This document shows positions 32,827 through 41,952 of a stretch of 64,000 nt of DNA, one piece after another. The stretch is taken from the NCBI RefSeq assembly GCF_030160235.1, contig NZ_BSNY01000037.1, positions 62,001 through 126,000 on the forward strand, written 5' to 3'. Position 1 is the first letter of the stretch; every line of letters begins with the position of its first letter. Below the pieces are notes generated by a model. That model saw only the letters and a list, made by a program, of their open reading frames with translations. It had not been told where the DNA came from and did not search any database. The DNA is from Mesorhizobium huakuii (GTDB taxonomy: Bacteria; Pseudomonadota; Alphaproteobacteria; Rhizobiales; Rhizobiaceae). Made by a program: the position numbers and the translations under genes.

Positions 32827-33990
32827 TCACCCGCCGGTGACGATGGTCAGCACCTTGAACGGCGTGGTGATGACGACCTCGGCGACCGAACCGACGGCCT
32901 TGCCGAGGCCCTGGCCGAGATTGTTGAGCTGTGCCGTATCGGGTTCGTCCGAGGCCAGGCCGGCAGGGGTGCGCAGCCGGTCGCCGAGCAACTGCACCAA
33001 GATCGGATTGTCGGCGAATTTCGCGTGGTTGAGGCCACCGTCGCCGCCCTTGATCTTGGTCAGGTCGACCACGGAGACGCCATAGCTGGCGAGGTCGGCC
33101 GCATTGCCATAGTCGCCGACACGCGGCTTGTCGCCGGAGATAAGCGAAGACAATTTGAGCGCCCGGTCATCGCTTGAAAGCAGCACTGCAAACGGCTTGT
33201 CCGGCTTGCCGTACCGCATCATCTGCTTCTTGAACACGTCGACATCAATGTCGGGCGAAGCCAGGACGACATAGCCGAGCTTGCCGCCGAGATCGCGGTC
33301 GCCGGTGATGGCGAGCTGGCGTAGCGCTTCCATGGTCAGCCAGGTTCCCATCGAATGGGCGATGATGTCGATGCTCTTGACCCGCGTCTTGGCGAGCATT
33401 CTGAGCGTCGCCTCGAGATCGTCGCGGGCAGCGTTGGCGCTGTCCTTGTCGTAGATATAGCCCGTCGTCTTGGCGCTCGACGCCCAGGAGAACAGCACCG
33501 GCGTGCCGGGATATTTCGTATCGTGGGCGATCTGCGTCAGCCGGTAGATGCCGTCGTCGAAGCCGTTGTTGAACCCGTGCACGAAGACCAGTGCGCGATC
33601 GCCGCGCATGGCGATGTCGGCGCCGACCGCCTTGGCGAATTGCGGGGCGTCGCCATAGTGGACGACATTGGTGGCGGTGAATTGCTTGGCCGGGTTCGAG
33701 TTGGCCGAACCCTTGGCTCGCTCGATGGCGCCGACCTGGTGGACCTTCGGCACGGTGACGTCGACACGGGCGTAGCTGGTGGTCAACGAGCGATCGCCGT
33801 CGAACACCTGCCGCGGATCCTTGGTCGCCTGCTGGCGGGTGGTGGCGACGAAAATTTCGTGCGTGGCCGCGATGTCGGAAGCGGGGACCGAGACCGTCGT
33901 CTTGTTGAGCAGGTCGTGCGTGTTCTGGCCGGCGCAGCCGGCAACGGCGAGTGCCAACGCGACGACGAAACTGTTCACGCGCAAGTTCAA
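32827..33990 (-). CDS. Alpha/beta hydrolase lipoprotein (DUF900 family)
   Basis: A 387-residue predicted lipoprotein; signal MNLRVNSFVVALALAVAGC with lipobox VAGC (Cys19). The DUF900 hydrolase domain shows IFVATTRQ, ALVFVHGFNNGFDDGIYRLT, FSWAS, the nucleophile elbow IIAHSMGTW (Ser near 215), ASPDIDVDVFKKQM and a His in GGLNHAKFADNP. Substrate unknown; anchored to the outer or inner membrane. The next gene (34133-35206) is a close paralogue in tandem, indicating local duplication. The first copy carries a C-terminal extension (GLGKAVGSVAEVVITTPFKV) that the second lacks. Confidence 0.9.
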   Translation of the reverse strand: MNLRVNSFVVALALAVAGCAGQNTHDLLNKTTVSVPASDIAATHEIFVATTRQQATKDPRQVFDGDRSLTTSYARVDVTVPKVHQVGAIERAKGSANSNPAKQFTATNVVHYGDAPQFAKAVGADIAMRGDRALVFVHGFNNGFDDGIYRLTQIAHDTKYPGTPVLFSWASSAKTTGYIYDKDSANAARDDLEATLRMLAKTRVKSIDIIAHSMGTWLTMEALRQLAITGDRDLGGKLGYVVLASPDIDVDVFKKQMMRYGKPDKPFAVLLSSDDRALKLSSLISGDKPRVGDYGNAADLASYGVSVVDLTKIKGGDGGLNHAKFADNPILVQLLGDRLRTPAGLASDEPDTAQLNNLGQGLGKAVGSVAEVVITTPFKVLTIVTGG

Positions 33991-34132
33991 GCGCCGGCTC
34001 CCGTAACGGGGGACGTCAAAAGCATGACGTCGCCGCTATTCCGATAGAGCCAGAGATCGGCGCGGTCCAGTTCAAAGTGGCCCGATACCTCTTGAATGGT
34101 GAACAGGCACGGCGAAATCCGCGACGCTGCAT

Positions 34133-35206
34133 CTACTGTCCGAGCAGGCTGATGCGGTCCGTCACGTCCCGGTCACTGGCAAAGCCGTCATCCTCGCGCA
34201 GCCGCTGGCCGATCATCTTCACCAGCACCGGATTGTCGGCGAATTTCGTATGGTTGAAGCTGTCGCTGCCCTTGACCTCGGAGAGATCGACCACCGTCAC
34301 GCCATAGGAGGCAAGATCGGCGGCATCCTTGTAGTCGCCGACGCGTGGCCGTGAACCGGCGATCAGGCCGGAGAGCCTCAGAGCGCGGTCGTCGTCGGAC
34401 AACAGCAGGATGAACGGCTTGTCGGGTTTGCCATAGCGGCGCATCTGGCTCTTGAACACGTCGACATCGATGTCGGGCGAGGCGAGCACCACGTCGCCGA
34501 GCTTGCCGCCGAGATCGCGGTCGCCGCTGATTGCCATCTGGCGCAGCGTTTCCATGGTCACCCAGGTGCCCATCGAATGCGCGACAATGTCGATGCGACG
34601 CGCGCCGGACTGCTGCAGCATGCGCAATGTCACTTCGAGCTGGTCGCGTGCGGCGCTGGCGCTTTCCTTGTCATAGACATAGTCGGTGGTCTTGGCGCCC
34701 GATGCCCAGGAAAACAACACCGGCGTGCCGGGGTAGCCGGAATCGTGGACGATCTGGGTCAGGCGATAGACCGCGTCGTCGAAACCGGTGTTGTAGCCAT
34801 GCACGAAAACCATCACGCGGCCGCCGCGCGCCGCGATGTCGGCGTTGAGCGCGCTGGAGAATTTCGGCTGCGTGTCGTAGCCGACAACCTCGGAAGCCAT
34901 GAAGTATTTGGCCGGATCATCCGACTTGCCGCGCGAGCGCCGTTCGATCTGGCCGGTCTGGTGGAGCCCCGGAACGGTGACGTTGACGCGGGCATAATTC
35001 AGCGTCGCCGAGCGCTCGCCGTCGAAAACCTTGTTGGGATCGTCGGATTTCTTGCGCGTCGTGGCGATGAAGATCGAGTGGTTGCCGGCAATGTCCGTCA
35101 CCGGCGCGGCGACAATGGCGCTGCCAAGCAGTTCCTGCGTTTGCGGGCCGGCGCAGCCGGCGACGAGCAAGGCGAGGCAAACAGTAACGATCTTCTTCAA
35201 AGGCAC
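34133..35206 (-). CDS. Alpha/beta hydrolase lipoprotein (DUF900 family), paralogue
   Basis: A 357-residue paralogue of the preceding-coordinate gene. The GTG at 35206 is preferred because it gives a compact lipoprotein signal (KKIVTVCLALLVAGC); an ATG at 35239 would add 11 residues ahead of it and is the alternative. It shares IFIATTRK, VMVFVHGYNTGFDDAVYRLT, FSWASGAKTTDYVYDKES, IVAHSMGTW and LASPDIDVDVFKSQMRRYGK with its twin, differing mainly in the C-terminal tail. The two genes are separated by 142 bases on the same strand. Confidence 0.88.
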   Translation of the reverse strand: MPLKKIVTVCLALLVAGCAGPQTQELLGSAIVAAPVTDIAGNHSIFIATTRKKSDDPNKVFDGERSATLNYARVNVTVPGLHQTGQIERRSRGKSDDPAKYFMASEVVGYDTQPKFSSALNADIAARGGRVMVFVHGYNTGFDDAVYRLTQIVHDSGYPGTPVLFSWASGAKTTDYVYDKESASAARDQLEVTLRMLQQSGARRIDIVAHSMGTWVTMETLRQMAISGDRDLGGKLGDVVLASPDIDVDVFKSQMRRYGKPDKPFILLLSDDDRALRLSGLIAGSRPRVGDYKDAADLASYGVTVVDLSEVKGSDSFNHTKFADNPVLVKMIGQRLREDDGFASDRDVTDRISLLGQ

Positions 35207-35669
35207 GTCTGAAATTTCCACTCCGGCCAAAAGGCCCATCTACCCCCGCGACACCTCCCGGACAGGGAGAGTGCGGCAGAACTAAGTCGTGTCCAGCCGA
35301 AATGTGGTCGGCGCCGGGTTAAGGCCATCCTACTGTTGCGCGAAAGCCAAAGTGGCGGAAGAGATCCCGGGAAAAGGGCCGCCCCCTCCAGCTCGAGGCG
35401 GATGCCGGGTACGACGGCCGCGAAGACTCGCGTCCCTTCGATTTCGCGGCCAGTCGACACAAAGGCATGAACAAATTTGTACAAGTGATTGCGAATATTA
35501 TATGATTTCTGGCTAATGAGAGCTGTGAACGGTCGGACAATGGCGTTGCTGGGCCGGATATGCAATAGGCAGGATCGGCTGTGAGAGAGCAGCGTGCAAT
35601 AAACAGACGTTGTGCGGCCAGGTTGATGACGGGGGTCCGCGTGGACATGCGGCACAAGGTGGCTTTGCG
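35207..35669. other. Intergenic region upstream of ilvA
   Basis: About 460 bases divergent between the DUF900 paralogue and ilvA. It contains a short AT-rich segment (35480-35520, with AATATTATATGATT) that could be a promoter. An imperfect ACCTCCCGGACAGGGAGAGT palindrome near 35253-35272 resembles the dispersed repeats. No gene was recognised. Confidence 0.5.
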
Positions 35670-36926
35670 ATGAACAGTTTCTCCTCCCGCGTCGCCACCG
35701 CTGCCGCCGCGATCCGCCAGATCTTTCCGCAAACGCCGCTGCAGGAAAACGACTACCTGTCGAAGAAAACCGGAGCGCGGGTACTGCTGAAGCGCGAGGA
35801 TCTGAGCCCGGTGCGCTCCTACAAGATCCGTGGCGCCTTCAACTTCTTCCGCAAGGCGCTTGCCGCCGGCAACCAGGCTGAACTGTTCGTCTGCGCGTCC
35901 GCCGGCAATCATGCCCAGGGTTTTGCCTTCGTCTGCCGCCATTTCGGCAAAAAGGGCGTGGTGTTCATGCCGGTGACGACGCCGCAGCAGAAGATCGACA
36001 AGACCAGGCTGTTCGGCGGTGATTTCGTCGAGATCAGGCTTGTCGGCGACTTTTTCGACGACTGCTATCGCGCCGCCTTCGAATTCACCGAAAGCTCCGG
36101 CGCCCACATGGTGCCGCCCTTCGACCACAAGGACATTATCGAAGGCCAGGCGACGGTCGCCTATGAGATCGCGGACCAGATGCCGGGCGCGCGCATGCCC
36201 GACATCATCATGCTGCCGGTCGGCGGTGGCGGGCTCGCCGCCGGCGTCACCCATTATTTCGCCGATCAGGGCCGCGAGGCGCGTTTCGTCTTCTGCGAAC
36301 CGGCCGGCGCGCCGAGCCTGCATGACAGCCTGGCGGCCGGAAAGCGGCTGAAGCTCGCCAAGGTCGACAACTTCGTCGACGGCGCGGCGGTGGCCGAGAT
36401 CGGCCGCGAACCCCTGCGGTATCTCAAGGAGTTCGCCGCCGACACGGTGCGGCTGATCCCGGAAAACCGGCTCTGCGCGACCATGATCGAGATGCTCAAT
36501 GTCGAAGGCGTCGTGCTCGAGCCGGCTGGCGCGTTGGCCATCGACGCGCTGAAGGATTTTGCCAGGAAGGAGATCCGCGGCAAGACCATTGTCGCCGTGG
36601 TTTCAGGCGGCAATTTCGATTTCGAGCGGCTGCCCGATGTCAAGGAACGGGCGCTGCGCTTCGAAGGCCTGAAGAAATACTTCATCATCCGCTTCCCGCA
36701 GCGACCGGGCGCGCTGCGCGACTTCCTCGAAATGCTGGGACCGGACGACGACATTGCCCGCTTCGAATATCTGAAGAAGTCGGCGCGCAATTTCGGCTCG
36801 GTGCTGATCGGCATCGAAACCAAGGACCGTCGCAATTTCGACCTGCTGAAGGCAAACTTCGAGGCCGAGGGCGTCCAGTATCAGGATATCACCGACAACG
36901 AGACATTGGCAGGGTTCATCATATGA
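35670..36926 (+). CDS. ilvA: Threonine ammonia-lyase (threonine deaminase)
   Basis: A 418-residue PLP enzyme starting MNSFSSRVATAAAAIRQIFP; the frame opens 20 codons earlier without family features. It converts threonine to 2-oxobutanoate, the first step of isoleucine synthesis. The Schiff-base Lys52 lies in RSYKIRGAFNF, with the substrate loop CASAGNHAQGFA and the phosphate-binding glycine loop LPVGGGGLAAG. The C-terminus (from about 335, KKYFIIRFPQRPGALRDFLE) is a single ACT-like regulatory domain, shorter than the two-domain E. coli form. It overlaps the DUF1697 gene by 4 bases. Confidence 0.95.
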   Translation: MNSFSSRVATAAAAIRQIFPQTPLQENDYLSKKTGARVLLKREDLSPVRSYKIRGAFNFFRKALAAGNQAELFVCASAGNHAQGFAFVCRHFGKKGVVFMPVTTPQQKIDKTRLFGGDFVEIRLVGDFFDDCYRAAFEFTESSGAHMVPPFDHKDIIEGQATVAYEIADQMPGARMPDIIMLPVGGGGLAAGVTHYFADQGREARFVFCEPAGAPSLHDSLAAGKRLKLAKVDNFVDGAAVAEIGREPLRYLKEFAADTVRLIPENRLCATMIEMLNVEGVVLEPAGALAIDALKDFARKEIRGKTIVAVVSGGNFDFERLPDVKERALRFEGLKKYFIIRFPQRPGALRDFLEMLGPDDDIARFEYLKKSARNFGSVLIGIETKDRRNFDLLKANFEAEGVQYQDITDNETLAGFII

Positions 36927-37480
36927 GCGCAAAGGTCTTCATCGCCCTGTTTTCCGGCATCAATGTCGGCGGCAACCGCATCGTCAAGATGGCGGAACTG
37001 CGCTCGTTCTTTGAGGATCTCGGCTTTTCCGGCGTCGCCACCTATGTGCAGAGCGGCAACGTCGTGTTCCGGGCCGGCAAGGGCGACGCCGCCGCGCTGA
37101 CCAGGCAGATCGAAACGGCCTTCGAGAAGAAATGGGGTTTTCATTCGCGCATCATGGTGCGCGATCTCTCGTGGTTCGAACGGCTGGTGAGTGAAAATCC
37201 CTATCCGGAAGCGGCCGCCGACCACACCAAGCTCCACGCCTACGCGCTGGAGCGTGAGCCGACCACCGAGGAGGTGGCACGGCTGGCTGAAAAATGCACC
37301 GGCCCCGAGCGCTTCGAGGTCAAGGGAGACGTGCTCTACCTCAGCGCGCCGGACGGGCTCGGCAAGTCAGTCTTCGCCAACCTCGTTCCGCGCGTTTTGA
37401 AGGTGCCAGGCACCGCGCGCAACTGGCGCTCGGTTCTGGCGCTGCTGGAGATGGCCGGTCAGGCCGGCGGGAAAGCATGA
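36923..37480 (+). CDS. DUF1697 family protein
   Basis: A 185-residue protein matching DUF1697: FIALFSGINVGGNRIVKMAE, LRSFFEDLGFSGVATYVQSG, NVVFRAG, then RIMVRDLSWFERLVSENPYP and the late PGTARNWRSVLALLEMA. Function unknown; some relatives are annotated near DNA-binding proteins. It starts with an ATGA overlap with ilvA, so it is translationally coupled to it. Its TGA stop lies inside a palindromic repeat (37476-37518), so the last residues may be repeat-derived. Confidence 0.9.
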   Translation: MSAKVFIALFSGINVGGNRIVKMAELRSFFEDLGFSGVATYVQSGNVVFRAGKGDAAALTRQIETAFEKKWGFHSRIMVRDLSWFERLVSENPYPEAAADHTKLHAYALEREPTTEEVARLAEKCTGPERFEVKGDVLYLSAPDGLGKSVFANLVPRVLKVPGTARNWRSVLALLEMAGQAGGKA

Positions 37481-37518
37481 CCCCGAAAAGCGGGTTCCGG
37501 TTTTCGGAAAAGGTCATG
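37476..37518. repeat. REP-like palindromic repeat
   Basis: Nested inverted repeat: outer arms CATGACC (37476-37482) and GGTCATG (37512-37518), inner arms CCGAAAA and TTTTCGG around GCGGGTTCCGG. The consensus resembles the CCGAAAA...TTTTCGG palindromes dispersed in rhizobial genomes. It overlaps the end of the DUF1697 gene. Confidence 0.65.
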
Positions 37519-37531
37519 CTCAAATAAACAC

Positions 37532-37825
37532 CTACGCTGCCGTCGCCAGCTTCCAGTCGAAGGTCAGTTCTTCGCGGAAGGCAAAGCGCTTGATGTGGTC
37601 GGCAACGACACTTTCCAGGCGCTCGAGCAACCCTGCTTCGTCAGTTGATACAACGATGTGCAACGCTGCCGCGTCCGCATCCATGACGGTGCGGCCGAGC
37701 GACAGATCGATCGTGCCATGGGAGGGATCGAACTCGACGGGGAATTTGTGCGCCCAGTGCTTGCACAGCTGCTGCAGATAGCGGCTGGCATGTTCGGTGG
37801 CGACGTCGGCATGGCTGGATGGCAT
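37532..37825 (-). CDS. DUF2218 domain protein
   Basis: A 97-residue protein starting MPSSHADVATEHASRYLQQL, with AGGAG 9 bases before ATG 37825. The pattern ATEHASRYLQQLCKHWAHKF, FDPSHGTIDL and a final LTFDWKL is characteristic of DUF2218, small proteins often adjacent to siderophore or metal genes. Function unknown. The longer open frame upstream is not used. It is convergent with the DUF1697 gene. Confidence 0.85.
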   Translation of the reverse strand: MPSSHADVATEHASRYLQQLCKHWAHKFPVEFDPSHGTIDLSLGRTVMDADAAALHIVVSTDEAGLLERLESVVADHIKRFAFREELTFDWKLATAA

Positions 37826-37957
37826 GAATGACTTCTCCTGGTCTGGGCGCCGGCCCGCCGGCCATGCGCGATGACCGGTCACATAGGTGGCGTGGTGCCA
37901 AACGGCAAAGGCGGCCGGCATATCACCCGGCCGCCCACCTTCAACATGGTGTGATCG

Positions 37958-38398
37958 CTACCAGCTTCCGGTGTTGGCCATCGAAGCCCAGGGTTCGGCC
38001 TTGGCTTTCGCCGGGCCCTTCTGCAGAAGCTCGATGGAGATGCCGTCCGGCGAGCGGATGAAGGCCATGTTGCCGTCGCGCGGCGGCCGGTTGATGATGA
38101 CGCCGTTGTCCATTAGATGCTGGCAGGTGGCGTAGATGTCATCGACTTCATAGGCGAGGTGGCCGAAATTGCGCCCGCCCTTGTAATCTTCCGGATCCCA
38201 GTTGTAGGTGAGTTCGATCAAAGGCGCCTTGTCGTTGATGCCGCTTTGCTCGTCTTCGGAGGCGGCGAGGAAGATCAGCGTGAAGCGGCCCTGCTCGTTT
38301 TCGTAGCGTCGGACCTCCTTCAGCCCGAGCTTGTTGCAGTAGAAATCGAGCGAGGCATCGACATCGGCGACGCGGACCATGGTGTGCAGATAGCGCAT
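37958..38398 (-). CDS. gloA: Lactoylglutathione lyase (glyoxalase I)
   Basis: A 146-residue VOC enzyme starting [20 protein letters not shown] at ATG 38398. Ni/Zn ligands correspond to His5 in YLHTMVRV, Glu62 or so in LIELTYNWD, His in [15 protein letters not shown] and Glu in [10 protein letters not shown]; the HTMVRV...LELTYNW...GHIA pattern is that of bacterial GloA. It isomerises the methylglyoxal-glutathione hemithioacetal to S-lactoylglutathione in detoxification. The longer frame (to 38542) is not supported. It lies upstream of the DUF2218 gene on the same strand, with a 132-base gap. Confidence 0.93.
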   Translation of the reverse strand: MRYLHTMVRVADVDASLDFYCNKLGLKEVRRYENEQGRFTLIFLAASEDEQSGINDKAPLIELTYNWDPEDYKGGRNFGHLAYEVDDIYATCQHLMDNGVIINRPPRDGNMAFIRSPDGISIELLQKGPAKAKAEPWASMANTGSW

Positions 38399-38614
38399 GA
38401 GCTTTCCTCGATCTGTTGGGGTGCGGCGCAACATAGGGTCGACCCGGCGAAAGGGCAATCTCTCGCGGCCGGCGATGCCGGCAAAGAACAAATCCGGTAT
38501 TCCCGCAATGAACCGTGAAAAAAGGCAGGGAAGGTCTTGCACACACCGGAAGCCGCGGTGTTAATCTGGTGTCAAGAATCAGTTGCGGTGTTCTTGAACA
38601 AAGGGGGCATTCTT

Positions 38615-39211
38615 ATGGGGGAAAAGGCCTCTTTGACGGGGCGGGCCGGAACCCTTGGCGACGCCTTGAAGCGCGACGAAGGCGGCGACGCCGCCGACCT
38701 GACCGAAATTGCCGGCGCCATCAAGTGGTTCGATGTGGCCAAGGGCTATGGGTTCATCCTACCCGATGACGGTGTCTCGGGCGATATCCTCCTCCATGTG
38801 ACATGTCTTCGACGGGACGGTTTCCAGACTGCCTTGGAGGGCGCACGCGTGGTCTGCCTTGTCAAGCAGGGTGATCGCGGGCTGCAGGCCTTCCGAGTGC
38901 TTTCCATGGATGTCACCACAGCCGTCCATCCGGCGGAAATGCAGGAGCAGCGCACCCATGTCGCGGTGACGCCGGAGAGCGGCCTCGAACGCGCCTTGGT
39001 CAAGTGGTTCAACCGCACCAAGGGCTTCGGCTTCCTGACGCGTGGCGAAGGCACCGAGGACATTTTCGTCCATATGGAGACCTTGCGCCGCTATGGCATT
39101 ACCGAGCTTCGGCCGGGGCAGGTCGTGCTTGTCCGTTTCGGGCGCGGTGACAAAGGCCTTATGGCCGCCGAAATTCACCCCGATATGGGCACCTTGCCGG
39201 TTTCGCACTAG
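38615..39211 (+). CDS. Protein with two cold-shock domains
   Basis: A 198-residue protein starting [20 protein letters not shown], with AAGGGGG 8 bases before ATG 38615. Two CSDs: residues about 31-100 ([20 protein letters not shown]) and about 125-195 ([20 protein letters not shown]), each with the RNP1-like KGYGFI/KGFGFL and RNP2-like DILLHV/DIFVHM motifs. Such double-CSD proteins are common in alphaproteobacteria and probably bind single-stranded nucleic acids during stress or stationary phase. It is followed by the DUF192 gene on the same strand, with a 24-base gap. Confidence 0.92.
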   Translation: MGEKASLTGRAGTLGDALKRDEGGDAADLTEIAGAIKWFDVAKGYGFILPDDGVSGDILLHVTCLRRDGFQTALEGARVVCLVKQGDRGLQAFRVLSMDVTTAVHPAEMQEQRTHVAVTPESGLERALVKWFNRTKGFGFLTRGEGTEDIFVHMETLRRYGITELRPGQVVLVRFGRGDKGLMAAEIHPDMGTLPVSH

Positions 39212-39235
39212 GACGATTTCGGCCGAGGATCTTGG

Positions 39236-39796
39236 ATGACTCGCAGGAACTGGCTGACGGCGGGCGTGTTTTGCGCCATTTCCGCCGTGATCGTGGCCGC
39301 AAGCGCTTTCTTCTATTCGGAACGGCCGACCTCGGCCGACAGCCGGGCGATGATTCTTCCGGTCGACCCGACGCCGCTGGTCGTGGTGACGAAAGATGGG
39401 AATCGCTCTTTCTCGATCGAAATCGCCGACACCGACGCGCAGCGCGAGGCCGGCTTGATGTATCGCCAGGACATGGCGGACGATCACGGCATGCTGTTCG
39501 TTTTCGAGATACAGCAGCAGGTCAGTTTCTGGATGCAGAACACGCCGATGCCGCTTGACCTGATCTTTGTCGGCCAGGATGGCAAGATCCGGGCCGTCAA
39601 GCATGGCGAGCCGCAATCCCAGGCCATCATTTCGCCCGGCGTGCCCGTGCGCTTCGTGCTCGAACTCAAGGCCGGCACCGCCGCCAAATACGGCATCGGG
39701 TATGGCGACCTGTTGCGCCACCCGGCAATCGGCACCGTATCCGGGCCCGGCGTGCCACCGCCGGACAATGGCGATGCACCCAACGGCGGCGGCTGA
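39236..39796 (+). CDS. DUF192 family protein
   Basis: A 186-residue protein with an N-terminal signal or anchor (LTAGVFCAISAVIVAASAFF). The DUF192 domain shows FSIEIADTDAQREAGLMYRQ, DDHGMLFVFEIQQQVSFWMQ, NTPMPLDLIFV and a final KYGIGYGDLLRH. Function unknown; structures show a small beta barrel, and periplasmic location is common. It lies 24 bases after the cold-shock gene and 19 bases before an alpha/beta hydrolase, so a three- or four-gene transcript is plausible. Confidence 0.92.
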   Translation: MTRRNWLTAGVFCAISAVIVAASAFFYSERPTSADSRAMILPVDPTPLVVVTKDGNRSFSIEIADTDAQREAGLMYRQDMADDHGMLFVFEIQQQVSFWMQNTPMPLDLIFVGQDGKIRAVKHGEPQSQAIISPGVPVRFVLELKAGTAAKYGIGYGDLLRHPAIGTVSGPGVPPPDNGDAPNGGG

Positions 39797-39815
39797 ACGC
39801 GAGTTGGAGCAGCCG

Positions 39816-40583
39816 ATGCAGTTCTTCTCCCATGACGGGTTCGATCTTGCCTTCCTCGACCGCCAACCGGCGTCGGGGCAGGGCGACCCAGTGATCATGA
39901 TCCACGGCTTCGCCTCGAGCCACTACGTCAACTGGGTGTCGCCCGGCTGGTTCAAGACGCTCAACGATGCCGGGTATCGCGCCATCGCCTTCGACAATCG
40001 CGGCCATGGCTCGTCATCGAAGAGCTATGACGAGGCCGACTATACGCCAGCGAAAATGGCCTCGGATGCCGCCGCCTTGCTCGATCATCTCGGTATCGAA
40101 CGGGCCCATGTCATGGGCTATTCGATGGGCGCTCGCATCGCGGCGTTTCTGGCTTTGTCCGATCCGCACAAGGTGGCAACGCTGGTCTTTGGCGGCCTCG
40201 GCATCGGCATGATCGACGGCGTCGGCGACTGGGACCCGATCGCCGCGGCCCTGCTTGCCGACGATCCGACGGCCACCACCCATCCGCGCGGCCGCTCTTT
40301 CCGCGCCTTCGCCGACCAGACCCGCAGCGATCGCCGGGCGCTTGCCGCCTGCATCGCCACATCGCGCGAATTGCTGAGCGAACAGGACCTTGCCCGCATC
40401 GCCCAGCCGACGCTGGTCGCGGTCGGCACCACGGACGACATTGGCGGCTCGCCGGACGAACTCGCCGCCCTGATGCCGAACGCCAGGGCTTTTCACATCC
40501 AGGGCAGGGATCATATGCTGGCGGTCGGGGACAAGACCTTCAAGCAACGCGTGCTGGAGTTTTATGCCGAATATCCGCTTTGA
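39816..40583 (+). CDS. Alpha/beta hydrolase
   Basis: A 255-residue hydrolase starting MQFFSHDGFDLAFLDRQPAS (ATG 39816). Catalytic elements are IMIHGFASSH (oxyanion region), VMGYSMGARIA with nucleophile Ser103, Asp in VGTTDDIGGS and His in QGRDHMLAVGD. The soluble fold is close to haloperoxidase/3-oxoadipate enol-lactonase types, but no substrate can be named. It is part of the plus-strand run from the cold-shock gene to the small membrane protein. Confidence 0.92.
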   Translation: MQFFSHDGFDLAFLDRQPASGQGDPVIMIHGFASSHYVNWVSPGWFKTLNDAGYRAIAFDNRGHGSSSKSYDEADYTPAKMASDAAALLDHLGIERAHVMGYSMGARIAAFLALSDPHKVATLVFGGLGIGMIDGVGDWDPIAAALLADDPTATTHPRGRSFRAFADQTRSDRRALAACIATSRELLSEQDLARIAQPTLVAVGTTDDIGGSPDELAALMPNARAFHIQGRDHMLAVGDKTFKQRVLEFYAEYPL

Positions 40584-40604
40584 GCGGTCCGCCGGGGGGC
40601 AACA

Positions 40605-40976
40605 GTGGCACAATGGGGAAGAAGCACGGCTGCCATGCCTGGCGGCGTCGCTCGCAAGACATTCGGCAAACGTTCGGTCATATTGGCATTGGTCGCCTTC
40701 ACGGCGGGAGCAATCGCCATCGCCATCCTGGTGGCGATGCCGAGCGACGCTTCGCAACGCGTCCAGAACATCGCCACCGGGTACTTCATGGCGGTTTTTC
40801 TGCTGGCCGCCCCGCTGGCGCATATCACCGGCGCGGTTTTCGGCGTGATGGCGCTGGCGCGTTCGAACGACAATCGCGCCCTCGGCCTGCTGGGGATTAT
40901 CCTCAATGGGCTGTCGGTGACGGCGGGGCTGGCCATCCTCGCGGCAATGGCCTCGACCATAGGCGCCTTTACCTGA
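40605..40976 (+). CDS. Small membrane protein (three predicted helices)
   Basis: A 123-residue protein with helices at about residues 25-44, 61-84 and 95-118 (VILALVAFTAGAIAIAILVA, YFMAVFLLAAPLAHITGAVF, LLGIILNGLSVTAGLAILAA). The start could be 40605 or the ATG at 40635. The last two helices with the ARSNDNRALGLLGIILNG loop resemble DUF4190-like proteins. Function unknown. The stop overlaps the convergent agmatinase-like gene by 8 bases. Confidence 0.7.
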   Translation: MAQWGRSTAAMPGGVARKTFGKRSVILALVAFTAGAIAIAILVAMPSDASQRVQNIATGYFMAVFLLAAPLAHITGAVFGVMALARSNDNRALGLLGIILNGLSVTAGLAILAAMASTIGAFT

Positions 40977-41940
40977 TCTCGCGCGCTCTCGCTTCCTGCA
41001 CTGACTTCGCCAGCACGCACAGCAATTCGAACATCATCGTCGCCCCCGCCAGCGCCGTCATGCCGCCGAGATCGAACGGCGGCGCCACTTCCACGACATC
41101 GGCGCCGACAATGTCCAATCCGTCGAGCAGGCGGACCATTTCCTGCGCCTCGCGGGTGGTGAAGCCGCCGAGCTCGGGCGTGCCTGTTCCCGGCGCCATA
41201 GACGGGTCGATGCAGTCGATGTCGAAGGTCACATAGGTCGGGCCGGTCCCTGCGATGGCGCGCGCTTCCTCCATGACGCCGGCCGCGCCGCGGCGGACGA
41301 ATTCCTCCATGTAGATGATGCGAATGCCCTGGGCGACCGCCCAGTCATGCTCGCCGGGCTCGTAGATCGAGCCGCGAATGCCGATCTGCACCACCCGTTT
41401 GGGATCGAGCAGTCCCTCTTCGATGGCGCGGCGGAAGGGCGTGCCATGCGTGTAGGGATTGTCGCCGAAATAACGGTCATTGGTGTCGGAATGCGCATCG
41501 AAATGGACCATGCCGACCGGACGATCCTTGGCGACGGCGCGCAGCACCGGCAAAGTCGTCAGATGGTCGCCGCCGGCGGCGAGCGGAATGGCGCCTGCCG
41601 CCACGATATCAGCGATGCCGTCCTCGATGCGCTTCAACCCGTCCATCAGGTTGATCGGATTGACCGAGAGATCGCCGACATCGGCGACATTGGCGATGCT
41701 GAACGGTTCGACGCCCGAAACATGGTGGGCGCGCCGCATCAGGCTCGATTGGTTGCGGATCTCGCGCGGGCCGTGCCGTGCGCCGGCGCGGTTGGTCGTG
41801 CCGCCGTCCCACGGTATGCCGACCAGCGCGATGTCGAGCCCCACAGCACTCGCCACCGCCGGCAGCCGCATGAAGGTCGAGAGCCCGGCAAAACGGGGAA
41901 CGGCCGAGGCGTCGACCGGCTGGAAGAAATTGCTGCTCAT
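40969..41940 (-). CDS. speB: Agmatinase-like ureohydrolase
   Basis: A 323-residue arginase-family enzyme. Binuclear Mn ligands are all visible: His126 in GGDHLTT, the DAHSD motif (Asp148, His150, Asp152) in VHFDAHSD, and the FDIDCIDPSMAPGTGTPE segment (Asp near 236 and 238). It hydrolyses a guanidino group to urea; agmatine is the default guess, but family members also use guanidinobutyrate, guanidinopropionate or proclavaminate. Its place as last gene of an ABC transporter/creatininase/SDR operon suggests a catabolic rather than polyamine role. It is 12 bases downstream of the creatininase gene. Confidence 0.88.
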   Translation of the reverse strand: MSSNFFQPVDASAVPRFAGLSTFMRLPAVASAVGLDIALVGIPWDGGTTNRAGARHGPREIRNQSSLMRRAHHVSGVEPFSIANVADVGDLSVNPINLMDGLKRIEDGIADIVAAGAIPLAAGGDHLTTLPVLRAVAKDRPVGMVHFDAHSDTNDRYFGDNPYTHGTPFRRAIEEGLLDPKRVVQIGIRGSIYEPGEHDWAVAQGIRIIYMEEFVRRGAAGVMEEARAIAGTGPTYVTFDIDCIDPSMAPGTGTPELGGFTTREAQEMVRLLDGLDIVGADVVEVAPPFDLGGMTALAGATMMFELLCVLAKSVQEARAREIR

Positions 41941-41952
41941 AATGTCGGCACC

